Assembly (NCBI GenBank): GCA_947685225.1
Contig: CANTUV010000037.1
Span: 32,073,001-32,137,000 of the forward strand
DNA length: 64,000 nt
Direction: 5' to 3'
From: Garcia nutans
Lineage: Eukaryota; Streptophyta; Magnoliopsida; Malpighiales; Euphorbiaceae
Shown: one piece after another, positions 11,277 through 23,988 of the stretch
Position numbering within the stretch: the stretch's first letter is position 1
How the letters are laid out: each line of letters starts with the position of its first letter
Notes under the pieces: generated by a model
Told to the model about the DNA's origin: nothing
Databases searched by the model: none
What the model saw: the letters and a program-made list of their open reading frames with translations, nothing else
Position numbers and translations under genes: made by a program

Positions 11277-12826
11277 GTTGCAATGACTGATCTGACGTTA
11301 TATTAATAGGGTCCATAAACCCCAACTAATAATAAGACAAGTATAATAGAAGTGGCGGGGTCTTTAATCATTGGACTCCAATTAAGGAAAAGATTGGATC
11401 CCAATTAAAGAAAAGATTAGACATCGACAAAAGAAAAAAAATGTATTCTAATTGTAAAATTAAACCAAATTAATTTTAGGTTTATTAAAAATACATCCCA
11501 TACAACTTTAAATTACACTTAACTAATTAAAACGAGTATAAAAAGAAAATATTTTATTAAATAATCAAAACTCTTTACCATTAATATATTTAGTTTTTAG
11601 TTTTACTATATTTATGTATAAATATATTGTTTTGTTTTCAATATTTAAGTTTATATGGACCCCAATTAATATTTTTTCTAAATTTGGAATTGATTTTTTA
11701 GGTGGATCCCAGGTTGTAAGAACACCCATCAATCATGAGTAGGAACCTAAGTGAGTAAGTACGGGACATGGTTTTGGAGTTGAATTGACTTGAGCGAGCG
11801 AGCTAAGAAGATGAAGCTCGAAGTGATGGACTTGAGCGAGGATGTTGGATTGGGTGAGTGAGCTTGGATGAGTTATTTGGTAGGCTTATGGCTTGCATGA
11901 TCAAGGAAAGACAAACAAGCATTAAAGTGCCAAGCCTAAACCTTCATATTGGCCTCGTAAATTGAGTACTTCCATTGGAGTATGATTTCTATGATGAGAC
12001 GCGAAGTGATCTACTCATGAGACATTAGGTCTAACATTTGTTGATGGATTAGGCTTGATTGTCTTAATGGCGTGTGAGGTTTTCCACCTGAAACATTTAG
12101 CTTAGGCTTAAGTTATAAACTCCACATCAATAGTTAAATTAAGAGAAAATTACATCATTTACTATTTTTTCTTTTTTCTTTTCTATTTTACTGCTCTTAA
12201 TTTTGATGAGTTCTAGAGTGTCCATTTTGAAAATATGATAAATTTATCATGTTTTAATAGTCCCAAATCTGAATTCTTAGATCTGCTGACTTATTTACAG
12301 CCTTTGATTCAAGTGGTGTTAGTGTAGATATGGATAGACCATATCAAACCATTAGAATGAAAAAAAAAAATTAGACCCTCCCTTGATCGATTAAAGAGCA
12401 TTTTCTCCTTTTCTCAATTTCAGAAAATAATTTCTTTCATTTTCTACTTCAAACTTCTCAATTGATTTGTTATTTTCAACTTTGATCTTCAATTTCAAAA
12501 CTTTCTCTATCTTTCCTCTATCTTAGTAAGCTCTCCACACTCTCTCTTAGGTGAACAGTTGGCATTGCAAATCATCAATTAAGCTAGGGTTTCTGTAATT
12601 CAGGTCCCCACTATTGCTTCTTGATTTTTTGATCTTTTTATTTTGTGTGCAGTGATTCTTTTAGGTTTAGGTTTATTGTTATTTTTCATATTCATGATTT
12701 TGTACTTTGTGTTTAATTCATTGCAATCATTCTTAAGGATTTTGTAAATTTTAGATTTTTTTGGGTTTACTTGAGCCATTTGGGTTCTTTGATTGGGAGA
12801 AAACAAAAATTTCCCAAAAACATATT

Positions 12827-12865
<39 letters not shown>

Positions 12866-13845
12866 TCTCACAATTCATCTTCATATGCTTCTCCCTCCCC
12901 ACCAATTGAACAGAGACAACCTAAGTGAGTCAACCGCTTTCTCTTTTCTTCATTTTCCATTTCAATTTGTTAGGGTTTATGTTTTGTTTTGTCAATGTTC
13001 TACATTTTTGCTTGCATGTTATGACATTTTTCCTCTTTTGAGTATATTTCTATTTCTGGGGTTTTTATTTTTGTATTTCAAATTCTTTCTCACAAATTAA
13101 TTATAGAATCTCTGTTTTTACAAAAAATTGTTTGTCTTCATTTTGTTTCTCTTTTGCTCTATTTTTATTGTAAAAAAGGCTTTCGTTGTTATAATTTTGT
13201 TTCTTGGTTTGTTAGTATGAGGCTATTTTTAGTTGATGTTGAACATCATTTTGCTATTGCTTGACATTTTTTCTCACTTTGCTTACTATTCATTCTGCTA
13301 GACTCAGTGGCTAAGTTTTAATAGACTAACAAGATTAGTTGGTCAGTCTTGCAGCAGCTTGGGCTGAGTCAAGCTTTTGAAAAATTTGATATTTTTCAAA
13401 TTTACATCTACACAAGATATATAGTGTTTGTTATTCTAAGTTGAATGTTGCTTATCACTAAAAAACTCTTTAAAATCAATTACTTGTTATCACTACATTT
13501 GAATATGAATTTGCAAACAAATATGGTGGATTTGTTGGTTCTTTGCATTAGAATTGCCCCTTTGGCTTGTACTTGGTGATTGAATAAATCTTGGTTGTGT
13601 TAAAGTTAAAAGCTTTTTTAATCTTCCAATTTTTAGGGATACTGCTATGTTTATCTTGAGATTGTGGATTTTTGCTACTGTTTATGTTGTTTTGGTTTTT
13701 TCCCCTACTGCTTTGATACATTTTGTCCAAACAATTTGGTTTTACTTCATTATTTGTTCTCTATTATATGTAATTTTGCAAATTTATTGCACTAATGAGT
13801 TTGCAAATGACTATTGTGTGTAATATAATTTTTCAAATTTGCAAT
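11277..13845. other. AT-rich segment without recognisable genes
   Basis: This 2.6-kb stretch matches none of the LTRs in the window and shows no convincing coding frame. From about 12380 to 13110 the plus strand is pyrimidine-rich and resembles the leader of a plant gene: it contains tagggtttctgtaattcag followed by open sequence, a (CT)n tract at 12831-12862 and a possible splice donor near AACCTAAGTGAGT (12920). It may be host DNA or a gene remnant. No protein could be assigned. Confidence 0.5.
12829..12862. repeat. (CT)n microsatellite
   Basis: An uninterrupted run of about 16 CT units is followed by CTTT variants. Such tracts are common in plant promoters and 5' leaders. Confidence 0.9.
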
Positions 13846-15853
13846 TAAATTCTCACTTTAAAATACCAATAGGACATGTGAATAAATTTTTAAAATATAG
13901 TTAATTTATTGTAGCATAAATAAATTCAATGTTCATTAAAATTAATAATAATTATTCACTTTGTGGAATTTACTTATTGGTAAGTTCACATTCTGAATTT
14001 TAAATCTTAGACTAGGGTTCGATAATGGCAATTAATGCCTAGTAAAATATCAGTCGGTACAGACAGAGGTCTAGTAATGGCACAAATGCCTAGTATCAAT
14101 AACGATATATATAGTGTCTGGTAACAACATAAATGTGTACTATCTAGCTACCCATTCAATTCAATTCTAAGTTTAATATTAGTATGGTTTGGGAACTGAA
14201 TTCTTTCTTATTTTTTATCAAACATACAATTATAATGTCATTTTATTGTTTCTTTATTAAAAACAATAACAATTCTTTGAAAAAAAAAATGTACTTTTCT
14301 TCATTATCATTCAATAGGCTTTACTTTTACTATAAATATAAAGAAATACTTCTTAAATTAAATGCAAACACATTTCATTTATAATATGTTCACTAAACTT
14401 ATTATAAACAATCACTTTAATGCTAAAAACTTAAGCTTTCTTAAAACCCCAAACTTACATAACTTTGAATTCAAAACTTTGAAAATGCAAAAATTTCTTT
14501 AAACTTAGTTTTAGTTTAAAAACTATATAAACATACTTATTCTTAATCAATTATGAATTCAAAATCAATTTCTTCAAGAATTAGTTTCATACTAATCTCA
14601 AAATCCTAAATTCAATATAACCCTAAATTTAACACATTGTAAATTCAAAAATTATTTTAAAATTAGTTTTTATTAAAAAATCAAATAAACACACTTTTTC
14701 TAAATCAAATATGAATTCACAATCAGTTGTTTCATAACTAGTTCCATTCTTACTTCTAAGCCCTAAATCGGTTATAACCTTAATTTAACACTTTTATGAA
14801 TCAAACTTTATTCTAACCATAATTTTAGATTAACAACTTTATAAATTTAATAACTTTATAAATACACTTATTTTCATCCATTTATGAATTTATAATCAAT
14901 TATTTCATTAACTAGTTCAAGAATCAATTCTAAACCCTAAACTTGCCATAATCCTAAATTTATTCTTTTAAGAATAAAAAATTATTTTAAACATAATTTT
15001 AAGCTAAAAACTATACATACACCTTAAAATTATTCAAAAATGGATTTAAATAAAATTTTCCTTCATTTTATTTCCATATTCTAAATTTCTCTCTTTAGCA
15101 ATTTAATTATAAATTTCATCACAAAAATTGAATCAAAGTAGCAAAATCAACTCACATAACTCATGTAAATCAAAAGAAAAAAAAAAGGAAAGCTATGAAC
15201 AAGCAAGCACAAATCTTTACAAAGTTGCACTTTCTCTCTCTTCCTCAATTCTTCTTCAATTTTTGAAGGTGAGTTTTAGTGTTTCTAATCTATTCTAATG
15301 AATTCTACTAAAAAAATTTGAGTTGTATGTGAATTTCATTTGGTTTTTAGCTATATTAATAGAAGAATGAGAAAGAAAGGAAATATGGCTATGGCGGAAC
15401 AAAAGAAATTTGGTCTTTAATGGAGGAAGAAGATGAAAATTTCTACATACTTATATATTTATATATTATTTAGGGTTTTGATCATATGAGGTGTGCTTAC
15501 CACAACTTTGATATAACCACTTTCTTAATTATTTCTAAATCTGGCTTTTAATTCTGTAAAATCATAAAAATAATTTTTTTATAGTTAATTTAAAGCTCCA
15601 TTATCCATATCTCTCATTCTAATTTCAATAAAAATGCAATTCTAGGATTAAAAGGATATTTCTGTAAAGTTTCACTACTGAAGGATTCTTTTTCAAAAAT
15701 ATCAATTTTGCCCATACTCAAATTTAACTTTCAACTAATTTTTAAAACCATTTTTCTAATTAATTCAAATATCTGGGTCACTCTCACTATTATACATAGT
15801 CTAATATCTATATATTTCAGAAAGTCTTTATTTAAAAAATTTCAGACATTATA
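13846..15853 (-). repeat. Element D 3' LTR (outer end missing)
   Basis: The segment 13846-14010 matches 18115-18233 followed by 50699-50771, which are parts of the other LTR of D. The segment 15070-15853 matches the D' fragment. The LTR ends at 15853 in CATTATA where related copies have TATTACA, next to a pyrimidine run (a purine tract on the minus strand). The part equivalent to 17411-18110 is absent, so the LTR is truncated at its left end. Confidence 0.83.
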
Positions 15854-15873
15854 ACTCTCTTCCTCTTAGGAAA
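15854..15873 (-). promoter_or_regulatory. Polypurine tract of element D
   Basis: The minus strand reads CTAAGAGGAAGAGAGT up to the LTR start and is preceded by aaggatgaaattt, the same context as in element C. The tract is less pure than in C. Confidence 0.7.
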
Positions 15874-15989
15874 TTTCATCCTTGAAATTTACTTATTCAA
15901 TACTAGCTTAACATTGATTATTCCAGTTAAATCTAGTTTCTTTTCTAAGTAGTTTAGTCAAAGGAAATTATATTTTAGAGAAGCACTGC

Positions 15990-17390
15990 ACAGATCTTCT
16001 ATTGTAAACAAGATCTAATAAAGCATAAACATCAAGATCAAGTAAGGAGAATTTACCAACAATAACATATGGGGCATCCTAATCTTCTACTACTTTCATG
16101 GCACATGTCTTGACTGAAGCATTACCTTGTGTCTGAGGCTTATCAATAGTCTCAGATCCTCTCTGCTGACTAACACTAAGTCGACTGCCTTTGTCTTATC
16201 TATGACCTACCTGTGATCCTTATATGGATCCATGCCCTTTAGAAGTATCAGATTTCCTCATTACTGGACAATCCTTGACTTTGTGGTCCATGAAACCACA
16301 TATCTTAGAAGCTCCAGTCAAATACCAACAAACTTCATTATCATGCCTCTTGCCACAATGCTAACAATGTGCAAAAACTGCTCGTGAAGATGAGCCAATA
16401 GGAACACTATACCCAATCTCATGAGATTTTTGGTAACTAGCTCCACTGGTATGACCTCCTCTGCTAGATCCTTGCATTTATGTTTGTGCTTGATCACTTC
16501 TCTACTTTTTCTGATCCTTTCCTTTGTTGTTGTCTTCTATTCTGCTCATGTTTGATTTCATTTTCTAAGGCCACTACTACATTAATAAAAGTAGAAAACT
16601 CTTTAATTCTCAATGCCACTAAATAAATACGGATATGACTATTCAAACCCTATTCAAACCGCTTACATTTCTCCTCCTCAAATGCAACTAACTCAGGAAA
16701 ATTTTTACTGAGATGGATAAATTGCCTATATTCTGACATAGACAGCTGCCTCTCCTTTAGATATAGAAACTATCTAAGTTTTTTTCTCTGTATATATCTC
16801 ACTGATATACTTCTTCTTAAACTCTTTTTGAAAAAATGTCCAAGCGAGCCTGTTACCTGGAGTAGTTTTTAGTTTTGTATCCCACCATTCATAAGCTTGT
16901 TCTTGTAGTAAGGAAACTGCACACTCCAGCCTCTTCTCATCAATACAAATGAAGTAAAAAACCCTCATAGTCCTCTTCAACCAACACTTTGTTATAGAAG
17001 AGTCATCTTTATCCCAAGATTTAAAATCTTAGGCTCCTAACTTTCTAATTCTCTCCAATGGAGGCCTCTAAGGTACTGGCGGTTGTGCATGAGGCAGGGA
17101 TCTGCACCCACAATATGCCTAAGGACCTCCCCTATATTTCTCATAAACTGAGGATCCAATGGAACCTACCATGCGGAGGTTTTTGCTAGTTGTCAGTTCC
17201 CCACACTTGCCTAACTATGTGAGGATGCAGCTTTTTCCTTTGCACATTAACGAGATCCAGAGGCCATCATATACTTATAAGCATTCAAAGATCAACTGCA
17301 TCAGAATACTTATTCACTTATACAGTTCACATAACAATGACATTTATATTTCACTTTTTCCCATAACTCATATAATAGAATTGCCTAAAC
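15990..17390 (-). pseudogene. Element D gag and start of protease (deletion derivative)
   Basis: The clearest part is 16774-16980 on the minus strand, a chromovirus capsid segment with LLQEQAYEWWDTKL and EFKKKYISEIY. Downstream frames continue with LSMSEYRQFIHLSKNFPELV (in part) and a zinc-knuckle region containing CGFMDHKVKDCP (about 16270). Then comes a protease-like start, YALLD, at about 16000. From there the sequence jumps within about 120 bp to the purine tract, so RT, RNase H, integrase and chromodomain are missing. Many stops are present. The element is thus an internally deleted, decayed copy that could only have moved in trans. Confidence 0.78.
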
Positions 17391-17393
17391 CGG

Positions 17394-17405
17394 GCTTTGA
17401 TACCA
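17394..17405 (-). promoter_or_regulatory. Primer-binding site of element D (tRNA-iMet type)
   Basis: The minus strand reads TGGTATCAAAGC five bases inside the LTR end. It differs by one base from the canonical TGGTATCAGAGC. Confidence 0.85.
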
Positions 17406-17410
17406 CAAAA

Positions 17411-18233
17411 TGTAACACCTATTGACAATACTATTAAGAACTATCAAGAGATGTCACATAATGCCTATACACTTATTCATTTAATTATTAATAAATACTA
17501 AAGCTAATGTCAAAAAAAAATTAGCAAAGTCTCCCCTCAAATTTAATATTGTCAATATCTTCTCCAAACAAAACATAACCTGCAGAAGAAAATACTATCA
17601 ATATTTCTCATATTTAATCTCAACTCCAAACTCAACAATCCACCATCCATCACTTATAATTTAATTCAAACACCTTACTTTTAATAATATTTTTGCATAT
17701 TAGTCATTCTCCATATTTATCATAATATACCATAATATTTTACCCCAAACCTTATTTATAAAGTATACAAAACTCTATGTATATCATAATTATACAACTA
17801 TCATTTAAAATTCAAACATTGATATGTGAACTTAGACAAAATACATTATGCAAAATTCTTCATATAACACCTTCGGTGATGCAATTGATCTTAAAGCTTT
17901 AGTATCTCATTCTGCTGGATCTATTCTGTTGTTTGATTTGCACATCAGAAATAAATCTAACACGCTAAGCTATTACTTAGTAGAGCTTACATATTCATAA
18001 TTTACTTAGTGGTGCTTACATATTCATAATTTACCATGAATTATAACATAAAAGAATAAATATCGAAACTCTTCATAAGACAAAATATGATCATCACTTT
18101 TAATTATCAAATAAGAATTCTCTCTTTAAAATATCAATAAGACATATGAATAAAATTTTAAAATATAGTTAATTTATTGTAGTATAAATAAATTCAATAT
18201 TCATTAAAATTAATAATTATTATTCACTACTAG
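17411..18233 (-). repeat. Element D 5' LTR, first part (interrupted by element B)
   Basis: The LTR begins TGTAACACC at 17411 (plus-strand view), next to the PBS. It breaks off at 18233, where the 5' LTR of B begins, and resumes at 50699. The other D LTR (13921-14010) shows the uninterrupted order of the two flanks. A weak CTAAGC stem-loop lies at about 17965-17981. Confidence 0.85.
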
Positions 18234-19089
18234 TGTAATATCCCAATGTGTGCCCTAGAAGTTTGGATACAATGGTTGTTTGTTTGAATTATGTGTATAT
18301 GTTATGTTGATAAGAAAAGAAATTGAAAAGAGAATGTTTAGGTATTGTTTAAAAAGGAAAATAATGTGTGGAGAGAAAGTGTATATGTTGGGTATATGGT
18401 AATATATATAACATATATGTTGGTCAAAATGAGGAGTCAAGGGAAGAAGATATTTTATTTGTGATATGTGAAATTACTTAAATGGGCATATAAGTGAAAA
18501 GAAGTTAAATTAAATGGATGAAGGGCATTTAGGTAATTGCTTTGTTAGAATTGCTTGGTGGAGATTTAAAGAAGAAGAAAAGTTTGACTTGTCTTCATTT
18601 TCTTTTCTTTGCTTGGTGTGGCCGGCTACCAAAGGAAGAAGAGAGCAAGAGAGGTGCTTTGATTTCTAAAATCAAATTGAAGGAAGAATCAAAGGATTAA
18701 GTTGGAGATTTGTGGAATTTCCTCAATTTTGGTAAGTACTCTCTTATCTTACTTTGTTATTTTGAAGTTGTGTTTGAGGTGAGTTATGATTTGTTGATAT
18801 TATGATTTGGTGTGTTTGAGATGTGTTTATAAGTGTTGAAATTGAGTGTAAGTTAAAAAGATTGAATTGGTGTTGGTTTTGGTTTGAAGATGGTAAGTTA
18901 AGTGGATGTTGATATTGAAAGAATAAGAGTGATGTTGATTTTAGGGTTTTGAAATGGTAAGTGATTAAATGTATTATTGATGTATTGTTAAGGTGAATAT
19001 TGTGATGAACTTGTAAAATAAATGTTAATAACATTGATTATATCCATTTGAATAAGGTTAAGTTGTGTATAATGTGATTTAATGCAATC

Positions 19090-19450
19090 AAGGAGGCTTG
19101 GCCGTGTTTGGTTTTGAATTTGTTGGGAGACACGACCAAATCTAAAGGAGAGACACGGCCAATCTATGGGAGACACGGCCAAGTTAGAGGAGACACGGCC
19201 GTGTTGGGTCATTTTTGGAGAGACACGGCCACTGGCTCAGCCGTGTCCCTTGCCCATGTCTGCTACAGGATTTTTGGTGTTGAGAGACACGGCCACAAGC
19301 TTGGCCGTGTCCCTTGAAGGTGTTGGCTACTGTGATTGTTATTTGCCTTTCTCACATTGTATTGATTCTTCAAAGGTCTTCTTGCACCTAAACATAAAAA
19401 TAAACACTCTAAACACATTTAATACAAAGAATGAACTAAACAAATATATG
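19090..19450. repeat. Athila-like LTR segment with GGCCGTGTC motifs captured in the B LTR
   Basis: This part of the B LTR aligns in order with 7260-7530 of the Athila-like solo LTR: GGCCGTGTC motifs first, then GTGTCTGCT, another motif pair, and finally an AT-rich tail with ACCTAAAC, TAAACAC and a run of A-rich words. It carries about eight motif arms. The other chromovirus LTRs in the window lack this tail. The second copy is at 48891-49255 in the 3' LTR. Confidence 0.7.
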
Positions 19451-19702
19451 TGGAAGACTCTAAATCTATGAATAATGTTATATTGTGTATAATGTGGGAC
19501 AATGTGAGTAATGATGATGCATATGATACTATATGAACAATGTTATGTTTTATACATTGTGAATCTTATGAATGGTAATGTGATATATGAATAATGTACT
19601 TTGTAATGTTATATCAATGATGCTATATGTAAAATGTGAAGGATATGATGGGGTAATTGATTAGGTATACTATGAAATATTATAATATGAATTGAGACAT
19701 GA

Positions 19703-19786
19703 CATGATGTGAAGCCATTGTGATTGGCTATGATAACTCAAATGTGATGTGAAGCCATTGTGATTGGCTATGATGATTCAATTGAG
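19703..19786 (+). repeat. 40-bp tandem repeat, two units, in the B 5' LTR
   Basis: The unit contains GATGTGAAGCCATTGTGATT and GGCTATGAT and occurs twice here. The 3' LTR has three units at 49505-49620. A second, looser repeat of CTTGAAGC...GTTGGGTT words follows at 19890-20040. Confidence 0.9.
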
Positions 19787-20463
19787 AATGAAATTGCTAA
19801 ATGAATTGTGTGGCTAATGTGTTATTCCATTTTCAGAGTTTGTTGTTGGTGGCATGCCTAATATTGGTAACAATCTCTTGAAGTTAGGTTGGATTTGATC
19901 CTTGAAGCCTAATTGAGATTTTACAACCCTTGAAGCTAGGTTGGGTTGGTTCTTGAAGCCAAGTTGGGTTGATACTTAGCATGCTTTGTTCCCCTTGAAG
20001 CTTGGTTGAACCTAATCCTTGAAGCCTAGTTGGGTTTATGATAATGATAAATGTGATAACAAAACCAAAGCATTAACTCTGAAAATTGAATGGCATATTA
20101 GTGTGTTTTGGGCCCATGCTTGTCTTTGTTTAATGTGATTCATGAGTGGTGAACTGTGAATGGTATAATGTTTGCCTTTGTTGGAAATGTGATTCATGAT
20201 TGGTGAATTGTGAATAAAATAATGATATGAAGTATGATATGTAATATGTATATTGATATAATGATTGTGAGTATTAGTGATGGATTGTGGTTGGTGTTAA
20301 TGATATGTATATATGTATATATAATATATGAGATTAGTAGAGATATATGAAAGGTGTAACTAAAAAGGGAAACCATGATAAGAAACTAATGGTACATGGA
20401 ATTTGATATATCATTATATGTTAGAACTTCTATTATGTATGTTTATATTATTTATTTGTACTA

Positions 20464-20481
20464 CTAAGCTCTCGGGCTTAG
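20464..20481 (+). promoter_or_regulatory. Stem-loop CTAAGC/GCTTAG in the B LTR
   Basis: A six-base stem with a six-base loop (TCTCGG) is followed within 25 bp by CGCGCAGGTGAC. The same stem with a five-base loop is at 8360-8376 in element C, and a weaker form occurs in D. Its place, about 375-550 bp before the LTR end in all three, suggests a role in the transcript (R/U5) such as RNA 3'-end formation or packaging; that role is inference. Confidence 0.55.
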
Positions 20482-20863
20482 CGCGGATGTGTAATCGCGC
20501 AGGTGACTAGGTGGAAGATGTGAAGTCTTTCGTTATGCCACGAGAAGAGTAAGAGTTTATCGAGACCAACTAGAGGGTGATGCATACATGTATAATTTTT
20601 AATTATGATGTATTTCTGACAAGAGTGTATTTATATGTACAAATGAAGTTTTGATAAAGATAAGATTCTTATATATAGGTAAGATCATTAAAAGTATAAT
20701 GATTTTGTAAGTGCTCTTTAAATTAATGTATTGTGGTTTAAACTCTGTTAAAGGTTTTTAAATTGTAACGAAAAGTGACATCCTTATACTTTATATACTT
20801 ACTGTATGTATACCCGGTATATGTATAGTACTTATATGGGGTATCGGGGTGTTCCAATTATTT

Positions 20864-20875
20864 TGGTATCAGAGC
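20864..20875 (+). promoter_or_regulatory. Primer-binding site of element B (tRNA-iMet)
   Basis: TGGTATCAGAGC, the canonical plant initiator-Met PBS, lies seven bases after the LTR end. Confidence 0.95.
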
Positions 20876-23800
20876 TTAGGTTCGGCCTAAGTGAAATTAA
20901 AAAAAAATTTTGAAACGCTTAAAATGAATTAAAAAGAAGAGTTTTGAAATGCAATTGGTAATACATGCATATGCATTAACACCTAGGTTGGTCTCAGGTG
21001 TGGCATTATATGATTTGTAGTATATCTGTGTTATATGAGATGGATGCTAGAGTGTGAATGATGTTTTACATGAAAGAAAAGCTAGAGAAAGTAATGATAT
21101 GGATTTATATAAGTTTAATTGATAAATTAAAAAAAAAAGGAAATTTATGCAAGTAAAGTGAATTGTTAAATGTGTTGAAGAATAAAGAAATGAAAAAGGA
21201 GAATAAAGTTGAAAATGAGATGGAAACAAAATCAAGATTAAAGTATGTACTCTTTCCTCTACACTTTGAACATCTTTATAATAAAGTTTATGTTGGGTTT
21301 GCTAGACAGAGGAAATATTGTTGGATTGTTAATACTGAAAGATATGTTATTTAAATGAGGAGAGTATGGTGGAATATTGAATGAGTTGATTAGTATAGAC
21401 AAAGTGTGATTATTTAAAGTTTGGGGTATATATATATATATATAAAGTTAAGGTTTTGTTTAAAGGAAAAAGAGATGATATTGGTTAAGTAAGAATTTAA
21501 ATTGGTATTGTTATTTTAATGCAAACATTGTAAATTCAATGTTGGAAATGTGAGATGCTTGGATATTGTGAAAGCTCATGGTAATGGTGATAATATGTGA
21601 CATTTGTATCTTTTGAAATGAGCTTGATAATTGTGAAAATTATATGTTTTGATATTGCTTTGTGATATATATATATGTTGTTTTTAAAGTTGATATTAAG
21701 AAAAGATGAGTTTGGCAAATTGAAGCTTAAGCAAAATAGTAAGTTGAAAAGTTAAAGTTTTAGTGGAATTTGATAAAGATTATTTGGATATTGATGGTTT
21801 AATGTATATTCAATACATGAGCTAGGTGAAATGACTAATATTGCACATGAAAGTATTATGAATTGAGTAATGTGATTGATAGTATGAGAATTTGTTTGGA
21901 AGTAAAAAGGGAAGTGGATAAGCAAATGAAAATGAGCCATTTTAAGTCATTTTACTGCAAAGGGTAAAAATGGATATGGAAGTATATTAAATATTTTTTT
22001 AAAAGACAAAAATGAAAGAGATGTCACATTGGGAATGTGACCAAGAAGGATGTGAAGTGTTAGTATAGTTAGAATATATATAATTAGAGTGTGAATAGAT
22101 ACTTTATATCATATTGGAAGAACGAGAATGATAGTGTTTAAAAGAAAGTGATAAACATTAAATTTGTATGGAATGTATGAAAAAAGAAAATAAAATAAGA
22201 GCATGTAATTAAGTGTGTACATTTATATGATATGTGAACTGAGTTTTTCAATATGAATGAAATTATGATAAAAAAAAATGTGGATCACATTATGAAGGTG
22301 ACTTATGAATATGTATGTGGTATTATTATAAAATTAGTGATATTGAAAAAGATGTTGTATGTATTAGTGGACCTAAGAGAGATTAGGTCTTGAACTGTGT
22401 AGAGCTAGATGGATTATGTGATGGAAGTGAGAAGGGAATGGACTTGAGTAATATTGGACAGTGGAAATTGTTATGGTGAGCACTGAACGTGATGATCATA
22501 TGATATTTAGAGTCCCAAAGTATTCACATATGGAAAGTTCTATGTAATTATATATTATAAGAGATTGTAAATTGATTAGAAATGAAGTGACGAATAGAAA
22601 TTGTATAAGAACTGCATATGATTGAAAATATATATAGTAATATTGTTGAAATATGAATTAAGTTGATAAGGATCATTTAATCGAGTGCAAATTGGTTTGA
22701 AACGGAGTTGGAATGTGTTAACTGCTGATATAGCAAAAATGTAAAGAAGGAATATGTCGTAAAGATTGAGAAATAAAATTATAAAACAGAACAGTATTGA
22801 TTTGAAAGTCCCAGGCTTGAATATTAATCTCTTAAAGCCATATGTGTTGTTCAGTATATTTGATCGGTTAATTTTGTTATCCATAGATTTGGGTCTTAGA
22901 TAAAATGATTGTAATACAGATTTGGTGAGATTGAAAATTTTGTTTGAGAAATATAGTTAAATGTTATGATGGATAAAGTTGTACCTTATCATTTTATGTT
23001 AAGAATTTGGTTATAATTATGAAGGTAAAGAGAAAAAAAAAAGAAATTATGGAAATGTTTTGAGTTATGAATAATATGACAAAAAGGTAATCAAAATAAA
23101 TATGACAATGATATGACTGTGAGGAGATATTAATAAGGGAGAAAATATAAAATGTGACTGAGGGTTATACTAAATATGTTTATGGTATATAATGAATAAA
23201 TGAATGGACTTGAGGTTTAAGTGAATAGACTATGTGTATATTAAAAGATAATTTGAAGTGATTTGTTATTATGATAATTTGTCTGAATATGGATCGGAAG
23301 AAATCAGGAATTGAATATAAGTTTGCCCTAATGGAATTAAGTTATATATATACATGTATGAAAATTGTGAAATTTCATGATAAGTTAAATAAATTAATCG
23401 TTGGTTGGAATTGAACAAGATTGGAATGTGGGTATATTGTGACAGATAGATCAAGTGATCAGGATTTGGCTAAGATTATAAATTATTATTGAGATTTAAT
23501 ATGTATAGTTATACTGAGAGTATAATTATTTACATGATAATGTATAGGATGTAAAATTTTAAAGTGTGATTGGACATGAATGAATGGAGTTAGTAGTTTA
23601 AATCATGATAAAAAAAATGGGAAAAATTGGTTATTTATAAAATAAGTTGAAAGGTAGTGTATTAATATGTAAGTTAAGTGAAAAGCATGCTAAAGAAGTA
23701 ACTCAGTTTGTGAAAAATAAGGATCTTGTTATCCATTGAGGCTTGATAAATGTTTATTTAGACAGTGATTGTAATGACGGGATAATTAATGCTAAGATAT

Positions 23801-23988
23801 ATAAACATATAGAATGATGAGTTATGGAATTTTGAGAAGATGGTTGATTCTAAAGGGGAGAGTTGAAGTTATATGATTTGATGACATAATAACTTAAGCA
23901 TATAATTAACTTCATATGGAAGTTAAGATAGTATTTTGTTAAGAATGAATTGTTACGGTACTGGTAATTTCGAGGACGAAATTTCTTT
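20876..23988 (+). other. Non-coding internal region of element B
   Basis: The 3.1 kb between PBS and PPT is AT-rich and shows no gag, protease, RT or integrase motif in any frame. The longest frames are around 100 residues, AT-rich, and resemble no family. Because the two LTRs are about 99% identical, the lack of coding sequence cannot be explained by slow decay after insertion; the region must already have been non-coding when the element moved. Confidence 0.75.

Larger units (their letters stand above)
18234..20856 (+). repeat. Element B 5' LTR (2623 bp)
   Basis: The ends are TGTAATATCC and GGTGTTCCA; the other copy ends TTACA, so one base has changed. The LTR agrees with 48741-50698 from position 18940 onward with roughly 1% substitutions and one 40-bp repeat-unit difference. 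The AGCGCGGATG...GCGCAGGTGAC block near 20480 and the GTATCGGGGTGTT end are shared with chromovirus LTRs such as C. It contains the captured Athila-like segment (about 19090-19450), the 40-bp repeats and the CTAAGC stem-loop. Confidence 0.92.

Noticed and set aside
12771..13100. 109-residue frame rich in SLSLSLFLF
   Set aside because: It is produced by the (CT)n microsatellite and pyrimidine-rich DNA. No domain and no homologue come to mind.
20864..20875. Short tRNA-like matches (iMet, Asp, Arg)
   Set aside because: They match only the 3' end of tRNAs and lie just inside LTRs; they are primer-binding sites, not tRNA genes.
18744..23454. Several minus-strand frames of 60-105 residues in the B LTR and internal region
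   Set aside because: They are AT-rich, low-complexity and dominated by I, N, L and F. They are chance frames in AT-rich DNA.
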